Shown here in pieces: positions 1 to 10,300 of a stretch of DNA of 30,594 bases. Location of the stretch: IMG/VR virus record IMGVR_UViG_3300035204_001788, positions 1 through 30,594 of that record; one strand, 5' to 3'. A model generated the notes under the pieces. The model did no database searches, had not been told where the DNA came from, and saw nothing but the letters and a program-made list of their open reading frames with translations. Made by a program: the position numbers and the translations under genes. Within the stretch, counting starts at the first letter, position 1, and each line of letters opens with the position of its first letter. The DNA is from a virus.

Positions 1-1
1 A

Positions 2-460
2 GTGCATGAAAATATAACAGGTTTAGCCAAAGACGAAATTACATATCCTGCTATTTTTATAAGAAATGATGGAAGCCATAATGACCCTCTCTCATTTGGG
101 GGGGTAGACCAAACCACCATTGATATTAGGGCGATTGTTTTTGCTGAGTCCCAATTTCAGCTTGACGCTACCTGTTCCCTGTTGCGTGACACTAGGTACG
201 AAACGGTTCCTCTTATGTCTGAGTCAGATATGCCATTCAATGGCTTCGGCGACTTCAGAAATGGTAAAAAATACGACTATAGAAATTTCGCCACGGGACA
301 AAGTCACCCCGGATCAGGGCAATTTTACGTCGAAGACGTGATAGTAAGACGCTTTCCAAGGCGAATGATGGAAAGATCTGCAATAGTAGATTTAAATCCT
401 GATATTTATTTCGCAGTAGCTGATTTTGAATTAACGCAGATAAGGAGACCAAGGGCATAG
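2..460 (+). CDS. Tail-completion/connector-like structural protein, C-terminal part (5' partial)
   Basis: The frame is open from the left edge; a GTG at base 2 is available but is probably internal, because the protein begins in mid-domain without a ribosome binding site in view. The visible 152 residues are a soluble alpha/beta sequence with no membrane segment; motifs include TYPAIFIRNDG near residue 15, FGGVDQTTIDIRAIVF around 32-47 and FNGFGDFRNGKKYDY around 79-93. It lies directly upstream of the probable tail tube gene, where lambda-like phages keep head-tail joining or tail terminator proteins, and it ends with an Arg/Pro-rich tail. The role is inferred from position and general resemblance to cyanophage structural proteins, not from a recognised catalytic or binding motif. 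It could equally be a neck or tube-terminator protein. Confidence 0.5.
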   Translation: MHENITGLAKDEITYPAIFIRNDGSHNDPLSFGGVDQTTIDIRAIVFAESQFQLDATCSLLRDTRYETVPLMSESDMPFNGFGDFRNGKKYDYRNFATGQSHPGSGQFYVEDVIVRRFPRRMMERSAIVDLNPDIYFAVADFELTQIRRPRA

Positions 461-586
461 CAGTATTATCATTTGACAATTATATGTGTAATTCACACCA
501 AAAAATCATTTATTTAAATTTCTCTTTTGAAAATAAATAATGTAATAAAGGATAGTAGTTTAAAAATCGCCTAATAGGAATTTATC
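461..586 (+). promoter_or_regulatory. Intergenic leader of the tail tube gene, possible promoter
   Basis: This 126-base AT-rich gap holds no gene. It contains GTGTAAT at 486-492, inside a short GTGT-AATTC-ACAC inverted repeat (486-498), and a second ATGTAAT followed by AAAGGATAG at 540-553. Both resemble the GTGTAA element found before other genes in this window, but the usual downstream GGTAAAAGG is absent. A TTGACA (473-478) lies too close to the first GTGTAAT to form a normal -35/-10 pair. AGGA at 576-579 is a suitable ribosome binding site for the ATG at 587. Promoter activity is inferred. Confidence 0.3.
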
Positions 587-1804
587 ATGCCGAGAAATAG
601 AGTAATTTATCAAAGTGAAGCCCTTTATGTGGGCCCTACCCCATCGACTGGAGCCCAACTGGAGCACTCCATTAAACAATTACATAGGGTTCAATCCTGT
701 AATTATTCGTTTAATATTGATAGGACTGATGTAAATCAGTTCGGAGAACTAGCTGCTATCGACAGAATTGCCCTTGATACGCCGACTGTGGCTTTGGACT
801 TTTCTTATTTATTGGCTAACTTCCAAAACGAGACTAATCTGGGACTTGTCACGGACGGATCTGACACCTCGATTAAGAATCTTATCAACAAATCCGAAGA
901 CGATAAAAACTACTATATTCGTACTGCTGCGGAGGGTGTTGACGCCATTGGCGATTTGACGAAGGGGGCAAATTCTTCAACGATTGGTATCGGTAACGGA
1001 TTCATAACGTCTTACTCTTCTGAGGCGTCAGTGGGAGCTTTCCCAACCGCTACAGTAAATGTCGAAGGTCTCAATATGATCTTTGTCAATACTACTTCCG
1101 GAGATAACCCTGCGGTTGATCCTGCCAATGGCAGCAGAATTACGGATAATTCCTACGACTTTATCCTCCCAGACGCTTCTGGTAACGCTGGTACAGGCGA
1201 TCTCGCCTTTAGTACCTTGCGTCCGGGTGATATTACATTCCACTTCAAACAGAGAGACGCAGAGTCGATTGACCTTGGAACCGGAGTAGACGGTTCAGAA
1301 GCTGCGACTGCCTATGCGGCTCCGGGTGCTTATTTGGGAGATGGAACAAGCGAGGGTCACGGTAAGATTCAGAGCTACAACTTCTCTGTTGATCTACCCC
1401 GTGAAGCGATCATGAAATTAGGCTCAAGATTCGCATTCTCTCGTGAAATCACCTTCCCGATTACTGCGACATTGGGTATTGAAGCCCTTGTTTCCGACCT
1501 TCTTGAAGGGTCCTTATCGGATCTTATAAATTGTGATGACTCTTACGACATCACAGTTAATCTGTTGAGACCTACTAGTTGTTCAGGCTCTGGTTACAAC
1601 GACATCTTCGCTCAATACAAGATGAAGAATGCCAAAGTGAACTCTCAAGCCTTTAGTTCCGATATCGGAAGTAATAAAACTGTAAGTCTTGAGTTCTCGA
1701 CTCAGATTGGTGGACCTAACCAAGACAGCCAAGGATTGTTCTTGAGTGGTATCTCTAGCTCGAATTTGGCTCCGATGACGCAGGACTCAGCAGCTAGAAA
1801 CTAA
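587..1804 (+). CDS. Probable major tail tube protein (gpV-like position)
   Basis: A 405-aa, Gly/Ser/Asp-rich, mainly beta protein without signal peptide or membrane segment. It follows a leader with a ribosome binding site (AGGA) and is followed at once by a strong terminator, as expected for an abundant virion protein. Two motifs stand out: GFITSYSSEASVGAFPTATV (from about residue 138) and SYNFSVDLPREAIMKLGSRF (from about 262). Near the C-terminus is YKMKNAKVNSQAFSSDIG (about 345-362). The same three motifs recur in the products at 22752 and 23659 and in the N-terminus of the giant adhesin at 24511. Major tube status is inferred from position upstream of the chaperone-like and tape measure genes, the terminator and the beta-rich composition. 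Alternatives are a tail sheath-less decoration or baseplate ring protein. Confidence 0.65.
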   Translation: MPRNRVIYQSEALYVGPTPSTGAQLEHSIKQLHRVQSCNYSFNIDRTDVNQFGELAAIDRIALDTPTVALDFSYLLANFQNETNLGLVTDGSDTSIKNLINKSEDDKNYYIRTAAEGVDAIGDLTKGANSSTIGIGNGFITSYSSEASVGAFPTATVNVEGLNMIFVNTTSGDNPAVDPANGSRITDNSYDFILPDASGNAGTGDLAFSTLRPGDITFHFKQRDAESIDLGTGVDGSEAATAYAAPGAYLGDGTSEGHGKIQSYNFSVDLPREAIMKLGSRFAFSREITFPITATLGIEALVSDLLEGSLSDLINCDDSYDITVNLLRPTSCSGSGYNDIFAQYKMKNAKVNSQAFSSDIGSNKTVSLEFSTQIGGPNQDSQGLFLSGISSSNLAPMTQDSAARN

Positions 1805-1821
1805 GGAGTTAATTAAAATAT

Positions 1822-1852
1822 ACCCCTCAGCTTCGGCTGGGGGGTTTTTTTA
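1822..1852 (+). terminator. Rho-independent terminator after the tube gene
   Basis: A ten-pair stem ACCCCTCAGC / GCTGGGGGGT (one G-T pair) closes a UUCG tetraloop and is followed by a run of T residues (1845-1851). It lies 18 bases after the stop codon of the tube protein and would end most transcripts there, letting the tube protein be made in excess over the chaperone-like and tape measure proteins. Confidence 0.92.
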
Positions 1853-1886
1853 TTTAAATCTTTTTTTCGATAAAAAGAACATAGGG

Positions 1887-1911
1887 GTGTATAATAATGT
1901 TAGGTAAAAGG
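1887..1911 (+). promoter_or_regulatory. GTGTA(TAAT)...GGTAAAAGG element before the 1925 gene
   Basis: GTGTATAAT (1887-1895) contains a perfect TATAAT and is followed by AGGTAAAAGG (1902-1911). The same two-part element precedes the genes at 4360, 22668 (minus), 22752 and 23659. It lies just after a terminator, so a new transcript start here is plausible. No convincing TTGACA-like -35 is seen at the usual distance, so it may need a phage factor or may be recognised as an isolated -10. Confidence 0.5.
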
Positions 1912-1924
1912 TATTTCTAAGGAT

Positions 1925-2155
1925 ATGGAAGAAGGTAGAGACAATGCTCAAGAGTTCGTTCGTTTCCAAGTTCATAGGAAAATTACCAACCTTTATAAAC
2001 AATTTTTGTTTATTTTAGAGGACACAAAAACGAATAATGATGAAATTAGCGAGGAAGCATTTCAGAAAGCTAGAAAGCGAGTTCTTGATCATGGCAACGA
2101 CTCAATTAGAGAAATAGATGAGATGCTAGAAAAGTTTCATTTTCGATTAAAATAA
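1925..2155 (+). CDS. Small helical protein of unknown function between tube and tape measure genes
   Basis: A 76-aa, highly charged protein predicted to be almost all helix, with no membrane segment or recognised domain. AAGGA lies just before its ATG, closer than usual, while the GGTAAAAGG of the upstream element is 13 bases away and may also help ribosome loading. It is the first gene after the tube terminator and sits seven bases before the next gene, in the place where lambda-like phages encode tail assembly chaperones. Only position supports a role in tail assembly; it is not recognised from sequence. Confidence 0.6.
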   Translation: MEEGRDNAQEFVRFQVHRKITNLYKQFLFILEDTKTNNDEISEEAFQKARKRVLDHGNDSIREIDEMLEKFHFRLK

Positions 2156-2162
2156 TTTTTCT

Positions 2163-3203
2163 ATGAAAAGACTATATACATTTGATCTAGATGAGGAAGT
2201 CGAGTCACGGGTTCAAGAGACTAGTAAAAACGAAAACGGGGAAGACGTCACTACCACTAAAGTAGTAAAAGAAACAAAGCTCCGAACCCTTTTTATAAGG
2301 AAGCCGTACAGAAAGCTATATGATGATGCTGAGTTATTTTATGGCGTTATGATCTCTCAGGGCATCCAAGCTGGCTTGATTACTCGTCCATTATTGGCGA
2401 AAAGATACGAAAACGATGGGGGCGTATTAAACGAAAAAGAAAAAGGAGAATATGCAAAGCTGTATATGCAGTTATTTGAATATCAAAATGAGTTCTCCAG
2501 AATTCAACTAGCGAAAGACGAAGCAAAGACCCCGGAGGAAAAAGAGAATTTAGAGTCAGAACAGGAAAAAAATATTATTGAATTAGTGAGGATAAGAGAA
2601 AAGCTTCAAGACTACGAAGCTGCTCAACAAACAATTTTTGAACAGACAGCAGAAAACAGAGCAAGGGATAAGACTATTCTGTGGTGGACCCTGATGTTGT
2701 CTTACATAGAAGACGAAGACGGAAGTGAACGTCCATTTTTTGGGGCAGGGGAATTCGATGAGCGTTTGGAAGAATATGACAGAATGGAGACGTTGGAAGA
2801 TCCTTTCTTATCAGAAGTCACTAGAAAATTTGCTTATTATGTAAGCTTTTGGTACATGGGCAAAGTAACAGATGAAAGTGAATTCAAAGAGTTAGAAGCC
2901 TTCGATACTAGAACAGAAGAGGAAAAAGAAAAAGAGGCGAATTTAATTAAAGAGGTTATAGAAAGAGACGCAAAGATAGCATTAGATGCCCAAGATGAGA
3001 TATCAGATCTGGTCTTAAAAACGAGAGAGGAGCAAGAGAAGCTGGAAGAAGAGGATGCAAAAATAGAAGCCGAGGTTAAAAAAATCGACGAAGAAGGAGA
3101 AAGAATAAGGGCTGAAGCCATGGAAGGGCAGGAAGAATCTCCTCCTGAGGGTAATCAGGAGAGTACTGAAGCGAACGATTCTGAATCGAAAGAGGCAGGA
3201 TAA
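2163..3203 (+). CDS. Charged coiled-coil protein in the tail-assembly-chaperone position (copy A)
   Basis: A 346-aa acidic protein. Residues 1-50 are beta-like and contain a KxxKLRTLFIRKPYRKLYDD segment; residues about 55-245 form a helical domain with ETA-type helices (IFEQTAENRARDKT near 160-173, then WWTLMLSYIED); residues about 250-315 are a long Glu/Lys-rich coiled coil and the last 35 residues are disordered and acidic. No strong Shine-Dalgarno precedes the ATG, so translation may be coupled to the 76-aa gene seven bases upstream. A terminator follows at 3226. The next gene product, of nearly the same length, shows a similar helical layout. Tail assembly chaperone is inferred from position before the tape measure gene; no frameshift signal was found. 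Confidence 0.55.
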   Translation: MKRLYTFDLDEEVESRVQETSKNENGEDVTTTKVVKETKLRTLFIRKPYRKLYDDAELFYGVMISQGIQAGLITRPLLAKRYENDGGVLNEKEKGEYAKLYMQLFEYQNEFSRIQLAKDEAKTPEEKENLESEQEKNIIELVRIREKLQDYEAAQQTIFEQTAENRARDKTILWWTLMLSYIEDEDGSERPFFGAGEFDERLEEYDRMETLEDPFLSEVTRKFAYYVSFWYMGKVTDESEFKELEAFDTRTEEEKEKEANLIKEVIERDAKIALDAQDEISDLVLKTREEQEKLEEEDAKIEAEVKKIDEEGERIRAEAMEGQEESPPEGNQESTEANDSESKEAG

Positions 3204-3225
3204 TTGGCGAAACTACTAATAAAAT

Positions 3226-3252
3226 GCCCCGCTTCGGTGGGGCTTTTTTTTT
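3226..3252 (+). terminator. Rho-independent terminator between the two chaperone-position genes
   Basis: Stem GCCCCGC / GTGGGGC (3226-3232 and 3237-3243, one G-T pair) closes a UUCG loop, followed by nine T residues (3244-3252). It starts 22 bases after the stop of the 2163 gene and its T-tract ends only five bases before the ATG at 3258, so any transcript ended here excludes the downstream gene. Confidence 0.9.
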
Positions 3253-3257
3253 AAAAC

Positions 3258-4304
3258 ATGGAAACAAAAGAAGACAAGCAAACAGCGGAAGAACTCAGAA
3301 ATCTGTTCGGAGAAATGATCAGACAAAGATCTCCGACGTTTAGTAGTACCTATAAAAATATATATATTAAGCACTTTAACAATTTTGATACGGCGGATGT
3401 AGATCAATCTGGTCAGGCTCATTACAAATACGCAAAGGAGAAGGGCTTACCCACGGAAAAGGAGCGATTGGATTGTCTCGATAAAGAGGAATCGTGGACA
3501 AAATTAGAAGAAGAAAATTTAACAACGTTAAGAAAAAGATTGTCTAATTTGATGGAGGCGAAAGAGAAGCTTTTTATAAAATCAGAAACAGAGCCAATAG
3601 AAAAAGAAATAGCTGATCTCTCCTTAGAGGTGGGGGCGAAATTAAATAAGAGATCGGCTTCCATCGGTTTATGTTGCGAAACATTTACTGAAAAAAAGAT
3701 GCATGAAGAATTCGTTCTGTATGCTGTTTACAAAGATGAAGATTTAAAAGAAAGACTTTTCTCTAAAGAGGAATTTGATGAGTTAGAGCCTGACGATCTT
3801 AGTGAGTTGGTTGATCTTTATAAAAAATACCAATTGAGATTCGATGATATTTCCTTAAAAAGAGTTTCAATGAGTAATTTCTTTCTTAATTTTTATTACT
3901 TGTGTGATGATAACCCAACTACTTTTTGGGGGAAACCAGTGGTCGAATTGACTTACTATCAAGCTACTTTGTTTTCTCATGCTAGATTTTTCAAAAACAC
4001 CCTTTCTCAGTCAAAACACAAGCCTCCTACAGAAATGTTTAAAGATCCGGATTCTTTAATTGAATGGATGAATTCCGCCAATCAAGCCGAAGAAATGATG
4101 GAGAAATTAGACGAAAGGGGCAAAGATAAAGAGGGGAAAGAGAAGGTCGCTGGGGCCACCTCGTTAGTTGGGGCAACCAAGGAAGATTTGGAATATCTGG
4201 GTATAGATACCGAAACCCAAGGGGTAAGCCTTGCTGAACAAGCCAAGAAAAAGGGCGGAACTTTAGATATGAGTGACATGCTCAAAATTCATGGAGTTTC
4301 TTAA
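3258..4304 (+). CDS. Charged helical protein in the tail-assembly-chaperone position (copy B)
   Basis: A 348-aa acidic helical protein with no recognised domain. Coiled-coil-like helices span about residues 75-125 and 150-200; an aromatic stretch SNFFLNFYYLCDD lies near 209-221; the C-terminus (about 295-348) is Lys/Gly-rich and ends with MSDMLKIHG. The order of elements (GLxT segment, two long helices, a FDEL segment, then an aromatic helix with FYYL) parallels the 2163 product, where FDER and SFWYM occupy the same places; this suggests distant paralogy but identity is low. The ATG is five bases past a terminator T-tract and has no Shine-Dalgarno; the GGTGGGG of the terminator stem, 15 bases away, is the only purine run. 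Location immediately before the tape measure gene supports a chaperone or initiator role, by inference. Confidence 0.55.
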   Translation: METKEDKQTAEELRNLFGEMIRQRSPTFSSTYKNIYIKHFNNFDTADVDQSGQAHYKYAKEKGLPTEKERLDCLDKEESWTKLEEENLTTLRKRLSNLMEAKEKLFIKSETEPIEKEIADLSLEVGAKLNKRSASIGLCCETFTEKKMHEEFVLYAVYKDEDLKERLFSKEEFDELEPDDLSELVDLYKKYQLRFDDISLKRVSMSNFFLNFYYLCDDNPTTFWGKPVVELTYYQATLFSHARFFKNTLSQSKHKPPTEMFKDPDSLIEWMNSANQAEEMMEKLDERGKDKEGKEKVAGATSLVGATKEDLEYLGIDTETQGVSLAEQAKKKGGTLDMSDMLKIHGVS

Positions 4305-4312
4305 TATTTTAG

Positions 4313-4335
4313 GTGTAATTACTCCTGAAGGTGCA
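4313..4335 (+). promoter_or_regulatory. GTGTAAT...AGGTGCAAGG element before the tape measure gene
   Basis: GTGTAAT (4313-4319) is followed after nine to ten bases by AAGGTGCAAGG, a variant of the GGTAAAAGG half seen elsewhere. A clean AGGAG (4342-4346) lies further downstream before the ATG pair at 4360 and 4363. The element suggests that the tape measure gene can be transcribed independently of the terminator-limited upstream genes. Confidence 0.42.
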
Positions 4336-4359
4336 AGGTATTAGGAGAAATTTAGAACT

Positions 4360-7300
4360 ATGATGGGCGGCAGTTCAGGCGGCGCTATGAGGATGACAGT
4401 CGACGTTTACGGAAACGTCAGACCTCTTGAAAGGAGTATCAAACAAGCTGCTGCCAGCTTCAATCAATTAGGCAGTAGATCGATGCGCCCACTTGGGCAA
4501 GGGCTTTCAGCCGCTACGGTTAAAGCTGATGAATTCACGAAATCTCTTGATGCCTCCAATGCTCGTGTTATGGCCTTCGGTGCTTCTGCTGGTGTTATTT
4601 ATGGCGTAGTAAGAGCAATGAAGGAACTTGTTAATGCCACTGTTGATGTAGAGAAAAACATGGCAGAAATGAACGTTTTATTAAGGCAGACTGGTTCGAA
4701 TTTAAAACGAACACAAAATGAATTATTCGATATAGCAAGAGCTACAGGTCAGAGTTTTGCGGAAGTATCTGAAGCGGCCAAGGAGTTTGCGAGACAAGGT
4801 TTAGGAACCGAAGAGATGATAAAACGAGTCAATGCCGCCATGGCTCTTACGAGGTTGTCTGGTCAAAGTACCGCAGATTCAATTAAGACGGTAACTGCTG
4901 CGCTTAATACTTTTACCAAGGAAGCGTTAACAGCCAGCGAAGTAGTAAATAAAATGGCTAATGTTGACGCAGCATTTGCGGTGAGTATGGAGGATCTTTC
5001 CTCTGCTATTAGTCGTGGTGGTGCAGTCGCAGCTTCTGCGGGGGTAAAATTTGATCAATTCATGGGTATGGTTGCTGCTGCACAGCAGACAACTGCTCGT
5101 GGCGGTAAGGTGATTGGTAATGCATTCAAGACTATTTTTATAAGATTGCAGCGGCCAACAGTACTCAGATATATGGAGGAACTTGGGCTTCAAACTAAAG
5201 CGGTTGCTGGTCAGGCTGGATACGCAGAAGGAGAATTACTTTCCTTAAAAGACCGTTTAAAGATTTTAGCTAAGGCCTATGATGGAGCATCAAATAGTGC
5301 AGTCAAACTAAACGAGGCACAAAAAAGTAAAATTGCAACTATGTCTGCTGGCTTACACCAAGTTAACGTCTTCATAGCGATGCTGTCTGATTTAGCCAAA
5401 CAAGAGAGCCTTACAGAAAGAGCGATTCAAATTTCGTCTAAATCAAGAAACGAGGCTTTTGAAAGATTAACTGCGCTTCAAAAGACTCTGTCTCACTTAA
5501 TGCAGGAGACGAAAGCCTCTTTGGTAGAGATGGGAGAGGCACTCGGATCGTTAGGAGTGAGTAATTTACTGAAGGATGTATTCACGACTATAAAAGGCAT
5601 GGCAGAAGGGCTTAAGGGATTCACAGAGGAGGGTTCCAAATGGGGTACTGCGCTAAGAAGTATTTTTAAAGGAATAGGGGAATTCCTTAGTGGCCCCGGA
5701 TTCACCGCAGCTCTATTGGTGCTTGGTAAAATGATGCATACGTTTGCCCAGCAGGGCATTCAAGCGTTGGGATCAATAGCGGGTATCAACAATGCGACCC
5801 AAAGACGAGCCGTTTTAGAAAAGCAAGTCTCTAACATTTTATCTCAAGAAGTTGGCCTTTTAGCTCAAGTCCAGAGAGGGGAGATTACTAGAGCGCAAGC
5901 AGCAGCACAAGTTTTAGCAACCCTGCAAGCTCAGACAGCGCAGATGCAATTGCAGTCCTCCTTAGGTGCAACCACAATGGGTATGGCGGCTCGTGGCTTA
6001 CAAGGCAGTAGGGGGTATAGAACAGGTAAAGTCCCCAATTTTGCCGCTACTGGATCAGGGGGAGTGCCTAATTTTGCGATGTCCGCATCAATTGGGGATG
6101 TGCTATCGGCAGCTAGAGCTGAAAAGGCTGCTGGTTATTCGCCAATGGTGGGATATACCTCTAAAACCGGATTAATGGTTTACGGTCGAGAACAGGGCTC
6201 AGCGCAAGCTGCAATAGGGGAGCACCTGAGCAGTGGGCAGACTCTAGGTCAAGCCAAGGCGGCATCGTTTAGGTCTCAAAGGGGAATGGGCCGTAAAACG
6301 GTTCCTCATTTCGCTATGGATCTCTTTTCTTCGCCATTCATGCAAATGGCTGGTCTAGCCGCTTTATCCGGTGGGTTAAATAAATTAGGGGATCAGGTTG
6401 ATGATACAGCGGCTGCCTTTAAAGATAATTCTCAAAACGTCGCACGCAGTAATTCCGTAATGGAAAGAGATTGGAACATAAGGAAGAAAGTTGGCGAAGC
6501 GAATATAAGAAGTTTTGCAGGACTGACAGGGGGAACCGCCTTGCCCGGAGGAGCCATATTACCGGGAGGAGGGAAGACCCAATCCGCCACTGGACAACTT
6601 CATTCTCAAACTGCGGTATATAAGGGGCAAATTAATGCTGCTCAATCACAAATTACTGCCCTACAAAAAGATACAGCGGTAAAGCAAGAGATAATTACCA
6701 GTCAGACGCAAAACATCGCCGCAGGACAAGCTGCTTTAGATAGAGGCAAAGGTCAGTTTACTATGGAATCTTTGAAAGCTGGCGGGGGCGGTGCTTGGGC
6801 AAGTCGTGAAACATTTAATCTGAATACTTCGAAGGGTAGAGAAGGACTTTCCAAAGCCATCAGGGACCAGAGTTCTGCGTTGCGGGGGAACGAAAAGAGT
6901 TTAAAAAGTCTAGGAGGCAAAATATCCACTCAGAATGCAGTTATTAGTGCGGCTCAAGCTGGAATCGGCGCACAAACGGCGGTGAATCAGCAGAAATTTT
7001 TGCAAGCGTCGGGGATGGGTAGTGGAACAATGAACTACAAGACGGGAAAATTCGAAGTATTCGATACTATTTCTGAAAAACAAACCAGACAAGCCCAAAA
7101 AACCCTTGCCGATCCCAAGTCGACCATACAACAAAAGGCGGGGGCGCAAGGGGTTATAAGGGAATTACAAAGGCAAACCAACATAGCCCAAACGTCTATG
7201 CGTGTGGACGATATGAATGCCAAAGTAAACCAAAAGAACGCTCATATCGCTGCTAGACAATCGTTGAAGGAATACAATGAGCAGAAAAAAGCGACTAGTC

Positions 7301-10300
7301 TTTTTGGTCATCGAGAAAGAACACTATCCTACGTTACGGACCCTGTAACAGGGGAACAGAGAGCGAGATATGGAAAAGGACAATATCGTGGTCCTTCTGC
7401 ACAAGCGTGGAAAGATTTTGGAGGAAGACATGCGGGCACGGCGATGTTCGCAGCTCCAATAATAGGATCTATGGCGAAAGGAGCAATCGGTGATGAAACA
7501 AGGGGACAGAGAATAGCCGGAGCCGCAGCGGGAGGTCTTGGGAATACGCTCGGATACGCAGGAATGGGTTTCATGATGGGCGGTCCGTGGGGTGCTGCGG
7601 CTGGTGCTGCAATCGGCGGGTTACAAATGATTGGCGATATAGCGGAGGCAGCATCTGATAATACCTATGGACTTGCCGAAGCCTCCGAACGTGCCCAACA
7701 GTCAGTTGAGGAGTTGACCGGAGCAATCCAGAGAGAGACTCAGTCTAGAGCAGCTTATGAGAAGGCGTTAGGTGATAAAAATATGACGCCAAAGGAAATA
7801 GGGAAAAGGCGGGAGAGGTTCATCGCTGACATGTCCAGTAGAATGGCGCAAATAAAAGATCCGGGGGTGAGAAAGGAATTGAGAGGAGCCCAAGGGGATA
7901 TGCCTGAAACAATGAGGATACTTGACGATTACACAGAAGACATGAAAAACATAGCTGTTAGTAAAAATCTTGCGGAAAATTTATTGACGAAAAGGAAGGA
8001 TCAGGACAAATGGTATAAAGTTAGTCAAGACTCAATATACGGAGGAGAAAGAGGAGCAGGGAGATTAACTGCTGATGCGAAGGCGGTATTCGATACGATG
8101 GACTTGGATAAGCTCAAAAAAAATATGGGTGGGGCAATGTATTCGGAGTTCCTAAAGGGAAATACGGGAAATTTCTGGGAAATGCCGACCTTTGGCGGTC
8201 CCGGTATGGGAGGTGGCTTAGGCCAAGGCAACGCCTCATTCGTACAGATGTTAGGCATGCCCGGTGGAGTGGACAAAGATGTACTTGAGTTTTTCAAGGG
8301 CTTAAACTCCAAAGATTTGGCTGGATACGTGGTTGCTTTCAGGGAATTAATGCGGAATCAAGAGCATGGTGAAAAGATTGCTAAGATATATGCTGATCAT
8401 ATAAAAGCTGTTTCGACTGAGACAGACAAAATGACTAGGCGGCTTTTTCGTTTAGGAGAGGGCTTAGAGAAGACCCAACAAAATTTATTATCTCTTCAAG
8501 ATAGATTAGGGCGGGTTTTTGGCGGTAGACAAGATATCCTTACTGGTAGAAAATCAGACGCAAGAAGCCTAAAACTAAAAGAACTTGAGCTTGCCCAAAA
8601 CCTGACCAGTCCGTTCTTGAATCAACGTCAAGGGGCTCTTCAAAAACACGATTTCGGACGAGCTTCTGCTCAAGCTCAATACAGTCAAGGAATGTCCGAG
8701 CTATTGAATAGATACGGCCAAGGAGGATTAGGGGGTATGACCGGAAAGGCTAAGGAACTATCTTCGGAACTTAGGAGCTATTTTAAGAATCAGGCCAGTA
8801 ATGACGCTGCTTTATCAGAGGAGAATAAAGAGGCAGCCAAGAGGACACGAGAGTCACAGATCGCCATGACTCAGCTTCAAGCTCATTTGGCAGATTTCTT
8901 GGAAAAAGGAGGCTCTCCATTATGGATGGAGAACGAACTCAAGCATCTAATAGAAAATGACCCACAATATGCATCGTTGGGGCCTCATCTTCAGAATATA
9001 CAAGATATATTAAGTAAACAAAGAGATACTTTTAACGTTGAATTAATTAAGCTCAATGATTCATTAGATAAAGCAAATTCCATTGCTGATTTGGAATTAC
9101 AGTATCAATTGGAATCGATTAGGATACAAAAACAAATCCAACAACAAGGAGGATTGAGGGAATTTCAGCAGGACATTTATTCGGGTGCTAATCGGATTTC
9201 CAATATGATAAGCGGTCCGCAAGGCCTAGCAACCTATGAGGGGCAGGATAGGGGAATGATGAGAGGGGCACAAATGACGAATATGTTGGACATGTACAAG
9301 AATTACTTTGGACAAGAAGGTATACCTCCAGAAATTTTGGAGCAAGTAGCTTCCCAGAGGGCCAGACAAATGGCTGCTACAGCAAGCGAGTACAACATGG
9401 GGGCGGGAGCAGCAGGATTACCCTTGCTTCCTGCTAATTTAACGACTGCTGAAGGTAACCTTGATGCTGCCCAGACACAGGTTCAGGCGGCGTTAAGCGA
9501 AAGTGTCCCAGAAAAATTACAGCATGTTGTAGACAGGATAACAGAGTTGAAGTCTTCCATCGAAGCTGAAGCGGCTACGGAGGAGATGAGGATGAAGTCA
9601 GCGCATAGAGACGCAATTAAAGAAGTCCTTCATAACGGTAGTTCCTCTATTTTTAACGAAACACTAGTCGCTGTTAAGAACCTTCATAGACAACAGATTA
9701 AGATGGATAGTGAAAAGAACATACTAGATAAAAAGAAAGGAGAGATTTCGTTCAATACTAGGAAAAAAGAGTTAGAATTGTCAACGACCAAAATAGCGGG
9801 GGATATGCAAGCCTCAATTAGGGCACTGTCGGACCAAGGAACACAAACATCAGGTGGCGGGTACGGCGGACGGATGGGTATACGTGCTGGGGGTCGTAAC
9901 GTTGGTGGAGCAATGTCCATGTGGGGCCAGCTCAATCAAAGCTTAACAAACATCTCAAACCCAAGCGCAATGGGCCATGCTGTGGATACTCGTAGGACAA
10001 TTATCGAAGCCCTAGAACAATCTGCTACTATAGATAAAAAGAGTAAAAAAGAAGGATTGGGAGAAAGACAATATGCAAAGATGTTGATTGATGATCGAAT
10101 AAAAGCTCTTCAGGCAGAACTCGATGCTAAGCCTACTGATACCCCCGACACGAGCTACCAGAAGGGGGCAAGTTGGCCAAGCTATCACGGGAGAGAGGCA
10201 TCGAGTTCCAAGAAAGACAGGATAGAAAGGGAGATGGCTGAGTTGGAGAATTTATCGAGCATCATGGTAGATTCTTTTGCTGAAGTCTCTGGCCTTGAGG

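Noticed and set aside
532-539. AATAAATA as a T4-like late promoter before the tube gene
   Set aside because: A single match in a very AT-rich gap, and no such sequence precedes the other tail genes, which instead carry the GTGTAA element.
2100-3260. Programmed frameshift joining chaperone-position genes as in lambda G/GT
   Set aside because: No heptameric slippery site followed by overlapping frames was found; the genes are separated by stop codons and a terminator.
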